DNA of 64,000 bases from Cryptomeria japonica (Eukaryota; Streptophyta; Pinopsida; Cupressales; Cupressaceae). The notes under the pieces were generated by a model. That model saw nothing but the letters and a program-made list of their open reading frames with translations. It did no database searches and was not told the DNA's origin. The translations under genes were made by a program, and so were the position numbers. Every line of letters starts with the position of its first letter. Positions within the stretch are counted from its first letter, which is position 1. Shown here in pieces: positions 41,501 to 53,500 of this stretch. The stretch is from assembly GCF_030272615.1 (NCBI RefSeq), contig NC_081412.1:685698583-685762582 (forward strand), given 5' to 3'.

Positions 41501-44500
41501 TACCAGTACTCTAGAACATATAATTATTTTAATAATTTTTTTTTTTCAATTCAGTCCACGCTGTAAAGTTACTTTTATGAAAAGCTATTGAGATACTTTG
41601 AGAAAATGGGATGGAACATAATTATATGGATTAAGGAAACCATTTGTTACTTCATCAGATAGATTTTTATAGGCCATCCTTCCTTAGCCCTCATGCTACG
41701 TAAGTCAAAGTTCAAAGATATTATAGCAAATTATATCGTGATTGTGCCCTGAGCTCAAAATGAGGAGCACGGTCTTGAGGAGCTTCACATGGGTCTTTGG
41801 GTTGCTCTAGATGACTTTGTTAGGCATAGCAGGTCTTCCTATAGTCCTCTAGCTAGTGCAAATTCAGAGGATAAAACCCACAGGTTGATATCCAACAAAA
41901 AATAATGTGTTGGTATTCATAGTGATAAGCACTAGTTAAAAATTAGGTATCTTACTACTGTTCTGGAGACTCTTTCTTAAGGAAAATCATGTTGCATAAT
42001 CAGCTTCAACAAGGGAGATGAAGGCATTTGTTATGATCCTATTTGTGCACATGTCATATTTATAGATGAGATGGGGGAACCTATGTGGTGCATGCATATA
42101 ACTATTTGTCATAGTTTAGAAGTTCATGTTTCTAGTAGTCAGCCTCATTAAAGGTTAGTAGTCAGTCTGATTAAAGGTTATGGGATTGTTTAACCTAATA
42201 GAGATATAATTAGGGGTTTGATATTTATTTGGACATCAATTTATATTTGGCTTTAGGATTTGAAATTGACCCCTCAAAGTAGTGTTAATCTATTGTAAAG
42301 CAATATTTTGCTACAGCCCTACAGGGCATTACATAATGGTACCATGCATTTTTTGGAAACTTAGGTGATGCCATGGTTGCCCCATCAAAATATAATTGCT
42401 CATTCAATCTGTTGTAAAGTAGTACTTTGCTACAGCCTTGTTGTGACCTTTTTCACACATCGCCCCATTGCAAATGGGGCCCCTCTCTTTTCCTGCTTTC
42501 TAGGGTTTTTGTTAGTGTCACGTGGCCTTCCACTTCAGTTTTGTCAAAGCCTTGCTCAGTTTTGAACAATTCGATTCCTAGAGATTGAAAGTTAGTTTTT
42601 GCAAACCAAGTGATTCTAGAGTCAGGACACCGGCAAAGTGCCTAGAAAGGCCAAAGTACGAAGATCGCAATTGATTTGGACGAATTTGAACAACTTTCTA
42701 TTTTTAGAAAGTCTTCTTTTTTGTTTTTTTCTTATTTTTTAGGAAGTTTCGTTTTTGGCATTCTTAGCCCAATCCCCGGTATGGCTATTTTTAGAAAGTT
42801 TTCCCTATTTTTTAGGGATGTCTGCTTTTTGCGTTTTCGGAATGGGGACCTAGGGTTTGCACTGATACCACTGAGCTTCGACCGGGATCCAAAATTTCCA
42901 AGTTTTGACCTAAAAAGACAGTTTCCTACATTTTAGGGGTCATGATGCTTCATATGGTTTGCCTAAGTATGGATTTCAAATTTCAAGTTAATCTGGTTAA
43001 ATTGTGAAATTTTGAAATTTTCCAAAATTTTCTAAGTCTGGCTAATGGATGATGTTGAGTGTTATGGTAGGTGTTCAAAAGTCCACCCAAGCATGATCCG
43101 CCATGTTGGAGAGATGTTCAAAGTCTGCCATGTTGGAGGTCATTCCAAAGTCCGCCATGAAGGGATGTTCAAAAGTCCGCCTTGAAGAGGATTGGATGAA
43201 GGCCTTCCAAAGTCCGCCATGCTTGGTGGAGAGGTCATAAAACTCCGCCCTATGGAATGAAGGGATGTTTGAAAAGTCTGCCCTAGGAGATGCTTGAAAA
43301 TTCCACCTTGGTAGCCATGTCTCAAAACTCCGCCCTCCTTGGTGACCTTCCTAAACTTCGCCCAAGGAAGTGGATGCAACGTTGAAGACCTTCAAAAGTC
43401 TGCCATGTAGGGGTAATTCCTAAACTCCGCCTTAGAAAATGGTCTCCAAAGTCTGCCTTGGAGAGGTCTCCCAAAACTCCGCCCTCCAAGCAAGTAGCCA
43501 ACCTTCTAAAACTCCGCCCTATGCCTTACTTGAGGTAGCACCAAAGTCCGCCCTCCTTGATAGACCAAAAGTCCGCCCAAGGAAAAACTTCAAAACTAGG
43601 CCCTAGGAGATACATCCAAAGTCCACTATGCCTTGTGAAGTGAAGAAAGTCCGCCCTAGGAGACCTTCCAAAAGTCTGCCCTTGGTGATGCATTTAAACT
43701 CCTCCTAGCCAAAGTGTGAAGATAGCCATGTCATCAAAACTCCACCCTCAAGGAGACCTTTCAAAACTCCGCCATGCCTAAAGAAGCCTTCAAAGTCCTC
43801 CATGTTGGAGAGGTGTCTAAAGTCCGCCATGTGTTGAGGTCACTCCAAAGTCCGCCTTGGATAGCTTCAAAACTCCGCCCTATGCCTTGAGACGGTAATG
43901 AAAAGTCCGCCCAAGTTTGATAAAGAAGATAGTGGAGTCATGAAAGTCCGCCATGCATGGTGAGAAGAAGAAAGGCCGCCCATGAAGAGAGCCTCTAAAA
44001 GTCCGCCCAAGCTTGGAATTGAAGGCAAATAAACATGTTGGAGTCCTTCCAAAAGTCCGCCCAAGTATGAAGTTGAACATTCAAAACTCCGCCCTACTCT
44101 TGGAAGTCAAATAAAGTCAACAAGAATCTGAGTGATGTCATCAAATCTTCCAAAAATCGAACTCTAATCAAATTAGAAAGTTGGAAAAAGAGATTTTCAA
44201 AGATCATCGAGTTGAAAAGTCAAAATGGAAACTCAAAATTAAAATTGGAAAGAAGATATTTGCAAATCAAAAGGATTTTCAGACTGAGTTCCAAATTAGA
44301 AACTTTTTGGAAGATACAGTTTTATGAGCCTAGTTCGAATTAATAAACAATTTAGAAACTTGCACAAGTAAAGGATTTTCGAACTAAAGAAGATGACAAC
44401 ACTTTCCCAAGATTTGAGTTAGAATTAGAAAAATGAGTTGGATGATTTTTTGCATGTTTCTAATTAGGAATTCAACTTTATTACAAATGCGTCATTTGTA

Positions 44501-47500
44501 ACTTCATTCTTACATCAAGAAGTTCAAACTTCTTTAGCTAAGGAGAGTATAAAGAAGTCTTTGCAGATTGGAGTTCATCTGGAGAAAATTTCGATATTGC
44601 TTGCAGTTGGACAAGCTTCTTGACAAAGGATTCACAGATTTTGGAGTGAAGCCAGCTGGTATAAGGAAGAATTGTTAATTCTTTCTGAGTTTTCTGAGAA
44701 ACTTCCAGCCTTATTTTAATCTATTCGAAGGTGAAGTTGAACTTACAATGCAGATTTGTGCATTTTCTGAGTTTTTTTCAGAGTCATTGAAAATGATTTT
44801 AGTGGATTTATTCAAATTCTTAGTGAAGGAAAATCATTTTATTGACTAAGTAAAAGAGAATTTTTGAAGTTATAACCACTTGGTGTTGGATTGTGATCAT
44901 AGTCATCCTTAGGATTGAAGAATTTATATACGAAAATCCATTTTTTTGGCTAAGTATGAAAATGAAATCAAATCTTCAAACACTTAGCCATTCACAGTCC
45001 CTATTTTCTTCAATTCACGAATTAATTTCTAACTTAAGCTTCATTGTCTAATTGCAGATTCTAGGCACTATGAAATTTCAAGTGGACAAAGACGCTCCTC
45101 CTGAGTCAAGGATGACTTCAAAGTGGAAGAATGTAAGTGACACTAACCTCAGGCAAGTGACACTAACCTCGGGCACATCAATCTGAGGGAATTCAAGAAG
45201 TGAATGTTTGGTTTGGACAACCTCGTGCCTACCACAACCGCACGAAAGATGATGAAGAGTGGCATCGTGCATGTTGCTGGTTTTCTCCCCACCATGCAAT
45301 GTACTGAACTAGTAGCTGAATGTGCTAGGCATTACAACCTCGCCAGTAGAGATATTGTTGCACCCAATGGGAGAATATTGGCGAACATCAGTGATGAGGC
45401 CATCAGAGAAGCCTTCAGAATCCCAGAGTATCATAACGTTGTGTACGTGACCAAGGATGAAGCTGATCGCATGTACCAGGATCACTTGGAGGAATATGAT
45501 GCCATTGTCAATCATTCCTAGCTGGATAAGCCAAGGAAAGGTGCCTCCAAACTTCAGAGGAAGAGTTTGGTGAGAGCATACTTCAAGGAAGATATCAAAG
45601 ATACGATCATTCTACTAAACAAGATAATGGGGAATCCTCAAGGTGCTTCGTTCGAGCCCTGGATGTATTATTTTATTAATGACATACTGAATGGAGTGAA
45701 GATGATAGACTGGGCTCAGATGATAAGTGACAACCTGGATAGCCAGCTAAAGAACCTGGAAGCAAATAGGACCTTCTTCATGAGTTCGTACTTGTTTTAT
45801 TCCCTGGCTAGAACCTACAGATATAGAGGTCTCACTTGCAGAGGGGAAGTGGGAAACAAGGAAAACCAGTTTCCAGTCTATGATTGTTATACCCAGCTCC
45901 ACTTGGAAGAAAAGTTCCATTTTAAAAGGGTGAATGATACATTTCTCATGTACATCACACAGACATTGCAAGGTGGACTGCATCAGAGACTCTCTCAAGA
46001 GTCTATGGACTTCATCAGTAGATTTGGATATTGGTATATCCAATACCCGAAGTTCACTTACCTTAGAATTCAGGGGTTTATCGGGTCTCCCCATAAGCTT
46101 CCAGCTTACCCTACCAACCGAGTTGTGTTACTCGAGGTTGTGAGGCAATTGGAGGGGTATATGGCAATTCAAAGAGATAAGCAAAAGAAGGCGGGAACCT
46201 CCTCTCTCACGATTGGGAATGGACTGGAAACATGTCCGTCATCACAAGTTGCTGCCACTGCTGAGAAGGAATTGGCTTGGTATCCCTTTTATCAGTACAA
46301 GGCGAGGAAGAATTTTGATCCGTTACACAAAATAAAAAGGGTCGAAGGGATGACATTTGAGCACAGAGTTGATTTAGAAGATCATTGGGCTAACGCAGCC
46401 AATAGTTTCAAAATCAGGAAGAGATTTTGGTCAAGGATTCCCTTGAGCCTGGTAAGAGCGACGAAGGTGTTTAGAGTTGCTAACCAAGTAGAGGACAAAC
46501 TTGAGCTTCAGCAGCCGGGGTTCGAAAAGATGAAGAATGAACCACTAGCCTTGATAGATTGGGCAAAGGGAGAGAAATCCAATCTAGCAGACCTCATGAG
46601 GTCGGTGGTAGAGTATTCTAAGTGGTGGACATTTGGAAGGACAAAACAATTGAAGTCTAAAGGTGTGGCCTTGACCTATTACTTGATGGGAGTAGATGAC
46701 TCTTTCTCCTCCAACCCTTGTATCTCTGCAGGCAATGCCCGGAATCCAAAGAGTGTTGGGTCCCGAAAGAGGACGAAGTTAGTTGGAAGCTTTGGAAAGG
46801 CCATAGGAAAGAAGATTGTAGGGGAGAGACAGGAATCCAGCGAAGGTCATTCCATCCTGAGTGCTGCATCTGCCGTACCTAATCAGAATGTCGTTGAGGA
46901 GTAGGAGATGGGCATATGTATGGTTAATAATGAAGTGAGAGTGCCTTCTCCTTCGATCGAGGAAATAATGAAAGTAGTAGTCCAAAGTCCGGACAGAGAG
47001 CAAATTGAAACGCCTGCATCTCCAGTAGTCTTCTTGGATGGTATAGCTACTGATCCAGGAAGGACAGATGATGGGTTTGATCAGAATATTGTAGAGCAAT
47101 CAACTATCCCTGATTGGTTAAGGGAAAGGATAAGGGCTAAGGTCCCCAAGGAAGCCTGTTCTGAATAGATCACAACAACATTTCTGGAGAAGGTGAATGA
47201 ACCAGTCATAGCCAAACCACCCAAGCCAGCCAGAAAGTTCTCGTTGATTCAGAGAGATAGTGCGGGATTCAGGACAGTTCAAATAGTTGTGCAGAAGGAA
47301 GGGAAAACTTGGGACAGTGTTGCTCCAGAGGACTATAAGATCACCACTATAGAGCTGGGTAAGCCCACCCAAGACCAAGAGGTCCAGTACTTTGATGACT
47401 CTTGTAACGCCCTCAAGGCAAGTTTAGCTCAGGAGAGAGAAAAGAGAAAGAAGGTTTAGGAGGAAAACCAACAATGGAGGAAGTATGTTCTCCATCTTAC

Positions 47501-50500
47501 CAGGCCACTTAACCATGAGATCCCGGTCACCCCTCCACAACCTCTTCAGCAAGAATCGATGAAGGATTACGAGGATATGAAGGGCACATTCACACAAGCC
47601 AAGGAGTGGATTTTAGATGCTTCAGCACATGCTGATATACTGGTGGAAAATTTAGTGTCAGCACATGAGTCAACCTCTTCGTTGGTCAGCTGTATCTAGG
47701 ACCTAGCTGCCAATTGGGAAGACGTGGAGGAAATTCTAGATGAAATACTTCCGCATCTGAAGGTTATTCGAGGCTTGTCGAAGAGAAGTTTGGTGGATGC
47801 AGGTGTCATATAGGCCGGGGATAGGTATGACTTCAACACCTGGTATTATGCCTTGGTCACCCGGATTGAAGTTTTGAAGAAATCCGAGACTAAGTGCTTC
47901 GAGACAGAGGAGAGTGTTAGGGACATCTTGAGCAAGGTGTTTCTTGTAGCATCAGAGATCTGGAAGAAAGAGAGTATAAGGGAGAAGCACTTGCAGGCAG
48001 AGAACCTGAGAGCCAGGATTCAGTCAAGCTTCTTCAAGGATACAGGGATGATTGACAAGGGCGATCTTTCGAGGATTGCAAATTTTCTCTTCATTGATGA
48101 GAACTTTCTGCCCAAGCAGTTGAGTGGGAGAATATCCTCGCCACATGTACCGATGATGTGGACATCATCGACTTCCAGATTAGCAGCTTGCCAAATGTCA
48201 CCATGGAGGAGGTCAGGCTTATCGTGTCCAAGTACATTGAATCTGCGAAAGAGGAAACTGGATGCTCACCTCAATGAGATTAGCAGCTGCACCACATGTC
48301 ACTTTCTTATTCATTCAAGCTGATAGTTAGTTTTGGGAAACCCTAATTAGGGTTTGTAGCTTTCAATCTGGGCCCTTGATCACTGTTTGATCTCGGCCAT
48401 TCATTAGTTTCTTGAAAAACTATATAAGGATACCTCCTCTCATTTGGAGAGTGTGAGGTTTTTGACATATTGTTGCGTAAGGTCATTTCCAGATAATATA
48501 TTGCATGTGCGCTTTCTCTTAAGGCTTTGTAATCCCTATTGTTTGAATGATTTGCATGGTTTCAATTTCCTCACACTTAGTTAAAGTTAATATAGATTTT
48601 CTTTCATTTTTGTTAATTTGAATGAAGGATTTGATAAGTGTCAATCGATGGTGTATCTTCGCTCATACTTTTGGTGAATGGATGATTTCCATTTCACCGT
48701 GCAAAGTTAGTCTGAGCCCATCCTCTGTTCATCCCAACATCTTAATCATAAGCACAATCCTTTGAAAATTGCACCGACTTTGTGTAGTTGTCCTTAGTGT
48801 GGCGAAGCAAAGTTTGGTTTCTCAAGAGCACCCAATTGATATCGTCTCTGGAGTTTGTAGGATTAGATTAGCTTTCTCAAACCCTATCTCTTTTCTCCTT
48901 TTTGAAAGTCTAAATCCCGGAAAATCTAAAAAAAAAGGAGACCCTAAAATTGCTAAATCCATCTAAGTCCAGCAGTTCAAAAGATACTTGTTAATGTAAG
49001 TCCCCCTTGAGATTTTCAACATACACTACCCAAGAAGCTATTTCACTAAAGTCTCTTGTTCGCACATATAGACCTTGGAATCAGTAGTGATTTTTTAGGA
49101 GAGGATAGAATGCCTTCGGGTATCCTATTCTAATGTTTGGTAGATGATAAAACAAACACCAACAAGCCCCACATGGCATCAGACTGTGGTGCGGCAAATT
49201 TTTAGAAAAGTTAGGTGATACTATGGCTGTTAAAAAAAAGGGTCACAATGGAGCCAGAAGAGGGTTTCCATAGTCACAAGAAGATCTTTGTGGTCTTTGA
49301 AACAATTTTAGGAGTGAAACTTACAAGAAGGTTTAGACCACAATTATCACGAACGATTTGGCTTTACAAACACCATAGCAGAACAAGGCATGGACAACCC
49401 ACTCATCTTTTGAATTTTGCCATGCCTTGTTAGGGGCAAACTCAAAGGTTAATAATATACAAAGATGTAGAAAGCAGCACTCAAATTTATCAACCATGAG
49501 TCAGTGAAATGTCTCAGCTGCTTTGCTTAGCCATTGTTAAAAGTTTTGGGTAATGATTGGCAACAAGAACACTATCAGGTGTGCTGGATAATGCCACAAG
49601 GTTAAGCTCATGATGGAAAATTATTTGTTGATTAGCAATACATTTAATATTCCTATGTGTGGAGATGGTGTCATGTTAGGTGTTTATTTGTTGAAAACAC
49701 TAGGCACTATGGAAATTAACTTTTTTGAGCTTCTCATGTGATTTCAATGAAAAAGACAGAATAAAAGCTTGAGGGACTTAAAGAATAGTGATTTCACATG
49801 ATTAGTTTTCCTAGTTGCTGCGCAATTATTCTTTGCAGATGCATAACTTTAATCAACATCTCATATTTCAAATCTGCATGGAGTTATAAACAAACATTTA
49901 GGATTTTTCAAGGCATTCCCAATCATGTCATTCAATTGATTCTAGGAATCCAAGCACCTAGGATTTGACCTTGTAGGTCCCGGAGACAACTGAGAGGGGG
50001 GGGGGGGGGGTGAATCAGTTGTCTAATAAATTCAAACCAAAAACTTATTAACCAACTTAATGCTTAATATCGGTAAATCAATTAAGTATGCCGGTAGACA
50101 GTGTTAATAGTAAATTGCTATACCGGTAAGAATTAATGCATGAAACATAAGCACAAAGTCATCCACAACACATGACACCAATATTTGTACGTGGAAACCC
50201 TGTAAGGGAAAAACCACGGTGGGAAACCTTACCCACAATCAGATGATACTACTGCAGATAGTAAGTGTACAAGAGGGGTCTGCACATGCAGAAAGGCCAA
50301 CAACCTAGAGCTCACTGCTCAATCACAAATGGGAGTCACACTGACTACAGTTGGATGGTTAAATCCAATAAGAATGTACTGCACAAAATTGCATCTTCAT
50401 ATGCTGATTTCAGTACCGGTGTAATGTTGATATGCTTCCACAAAAACCTAACTTCACCTTCAAATGATGTCTTCGTGTATGCCTCTGCTTTATCTCGCAT

Positions 50501-53500
50501 ATACTTTCACTTGAATCTTTTCCGCATTCCACACTTGATCTTACATTTATACCATAACCTAAGACCAATTTTAGTAGGTCGGCTCTACAAAATATTACAA
50601 TAAAAACATTTTACAAACAATACAATATCCGATGAAATAACCGATTGAACATGTCGGCTTAATGCATTTACAACAATAATAAATCATCTCCATAGCGTGC
50701 CATGCTGATCTGGAAAAGATAAACCTGCCGGTGTAACCCTAGATAACCTGGACCTATTTGCCGGTAAAAGCAAATATGCAAATAAGAATATACCAATGAT
50801 TATTACTTCAAAATAAAGTGTCCATATGATGTCTTCGACATTACCAAGTGTCTTCCATGTCATTTCAGGTATCGGTGAACATTATATCCTGTCGGTTAAT
50901 CATATACCAGTAACTGTTGCATAGTTTACTGTTTGCTAGTGAATGTTGCTGGATCTCCAAAGTAGGTGTTGACATCAATGACAAAACCATACCAAAATAC
51001 CAACAATCTACACTAGCCATATGAGCAAAAGTGTGAGGTTGAACACATGGTTAATGAGATGCTTGGTGTTGGGATCATTTGACCAATTAAATAGCTTGAT
51101 CCTCACTTGTGATCATGGTGCACAAAAAGCACATTTGGCACATTTGATGCAAAAGCTTCTAGGACTCGTGCAATCCTGGTCACCCAAAAACATGGCTGTC
51201 CCAATTCTAGTGTTTGGTATGATCTTGCTATGTGTATTGCAAGTCTTATTGGATTGTTTATTGCAATTGTATTTTTATTTTTTCTGTTGGAGACCTTATG
51301 GGGTCCACATATTGACTTGTTTGTTTGAGTTCCTATGGAAATTCAACCTTCACATTACAATATGGTTGTTGGGACTTACACCCTCCTTTGAAGCAGTTGT
51401 CTCTTGCTTAGACATTGCCTTTAAATGGAGTCCACAAAAAATGGGCTGGACATAAGGACAAATTATGTATTCTTCTTGCTTGGGCATTTCATTTCATCAA
51501 TTGGTGTCTACACCCCTTTGTTTCTTTGTTGTTTGGGCAATATTCCTCACTTTTAGTATTATACTGGCTTACCGATTGGCTTTTTTGTTGGGGCCCATGC
51601 ACTCTATTTCCCTTTTTGGATCAAGAAGATTAATGTCCTCGAAGTGGATGTCGTGGGACCCACATACCCTCTAGCAAGGATACTCACCACTTTTCTTTTT
51701 CTTGGCAAGGAACTCACCAAAAAACTAATTTTTTTTTTTGCCAAGTTTTTGGTAAGTTTTTCCAAAAAACTTGTCGAGTCCATGGAAAGAAACACGTTGG
51801 AACAGCAGAGACATGGGATTTGTGGTTTTTTCGCCTATAAAAACCAACACAACCCTCTCACTTCCTTACACAGCATTCTTGCATACATTTGGCAAGGATT
51901 TTGAAAGCAAATTTGAAGGGCAGATTCGAAGAATTTCAAGGGCAGGTTAGTATTTTTTCATTTTTTTATTTTTTCCAAGATTTAATTCATTTTAATTGCT
52001 AAAATCTAGCATGTAGGTTTTTTTTTGGTTTTTTTATCAGTAAAGTAGTTTTTAATTTATTGAGAACGGGTTTTAAGCTTGGCCCAAACCAAGTGGGGCT
52101 ACAACCAAGGAGCCTCCTCCCCAAACAACAAGGCACCAAAGTGCAAAAACCCATCAATAGGTCAATAAATCAAGTCTTCCATTTAATTCCATTCATGTCC
52201 TGAGAGCAAATCAAACGATTAAGCAGACACTCCTTCAATCTCTTTTGTTCCTCTTCCCTTGCACCTCAATCCACCCTCTCCCTGCTCTATAACTTCCTGA
52301 GTCACTGTTATGGTATCACCAGATGGAACCCCATTACCCTCCACCACACTCTGTGAACCAACAATACACAAGCTGTCCTTGTTCTTTGTCACCAACTCCT
52401 CTAAAACTTTTGAAGTTGAGGAGACCGAATTCTGCATACCCTTCGCTTTTATATCAGCCTCCTTGCTAGCAACCTCCATGCCCATCTTTTCCTTGAAAAC
52501 TTTATCAGTTCTCTTACCATTGCCCTCCTTCAGAATGATAGTTTCTTCCTTGTCCACCGAATAATGATGGGGGGAAACCTCCCTCCACCAGGTAGCCATT
52601 CCATTTTGTTTCTGCTTGACACGTTTAGTAGCCAAATGCCCAGTTTGATAGCATCTTCTGCATATAAAGGGGATATTTTCGTAATCCACCGACTGCACAC
52701 AAATCCCCTTCACTAAATTCAAAGATAAATCCACAGGAGGAGCTTTTGACATATCCATCTCTACCAAGATGCATGCATAGGTAGTATGCAAATACTCCAG
52801 AGAATCCTCATCCACTCCCAAAAATTTCCCTAAAGTATTTACCTATAGCTTTAAAACAAGATTCAAACAAGAATTGTAACAGCAAGTTTGGTAGTCTTAC
52901 CTGTACAGGGATTTTATCGAATGACTCTGTGGCAGGGTTGAATGCTGGGTGCCAAGGTTTCAAGAAGAGTGTGCTTCTCCCAGCTCCAAAGATACTCACA
53001 AAGGATTCTCTTCCTGTCCTTCTCATTATCAAACACCACCAGAAAGAAACCACGATCTGGACATCCCCCTCCAAAATGGGGCTCCAACACTCAGTAATCC
53101 ATTTATGTAACTCTAGCAGACTTGGGCAAAAACCTTGAAGCCTCCCCAATCAAACCCATCTCAGCAAAATATAGTTCTTTCTCCTTCACTTCATTAGAGG
53201 TCTCAGCATCAAAACCCACTATTGGCCTGTCAACCACAGCATTACCCTAAGAAGAGGGTGAATCTGCACCTTTGAAACCCCCTCTCCAACAGTCCCCCAC
53301 GCCCAAAAAACTCTTTTTTCCTCAATCACTCATTTTTTGTGAGCGTCCTGCCATTTCATCCTCCTCCAAATAGATTTATGGCTGTTGGGAAAGGTAGAAG
53401 CACCACCATTAGCATTGCCTCCCAACGAAGATCCATCATCACGATGCAAGATGAAAACAATCTGCAGAAGTAGAATGGAAATCTTGCCCAAAACCATGTG

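Larger units (their letters stand above)
42439..49164 (+). mobile_element. Giant TGTTG/CAACA element, copy 3 (subfamily B)
   Basis: It runs from TGTTGTGACCTTTTTCACAC to CAAACACCAACA, 6726 bp. The flanks AGCCT (42434-42438) and AGCCC (49165-49169) are a 5-bp target duplication with one mismatch. It is colinear with copy 2 (terminal hairpin 42463-42479, AAGTCCGCC array, ORF, telobox, TATA, TTCG stem 49103-49130) but on the opposite strand. Its ORF carries many stops. Confidence 0.88.

Noticed and set aside
22011-49164. Primer-binding site or polypurine tract inside the giant elements
   Set aside because: No convincing match to a plant tRNA-Met 3' end (TGGTATCAGAGC type) next to a terminus was seen, consistent with solo LTRs.
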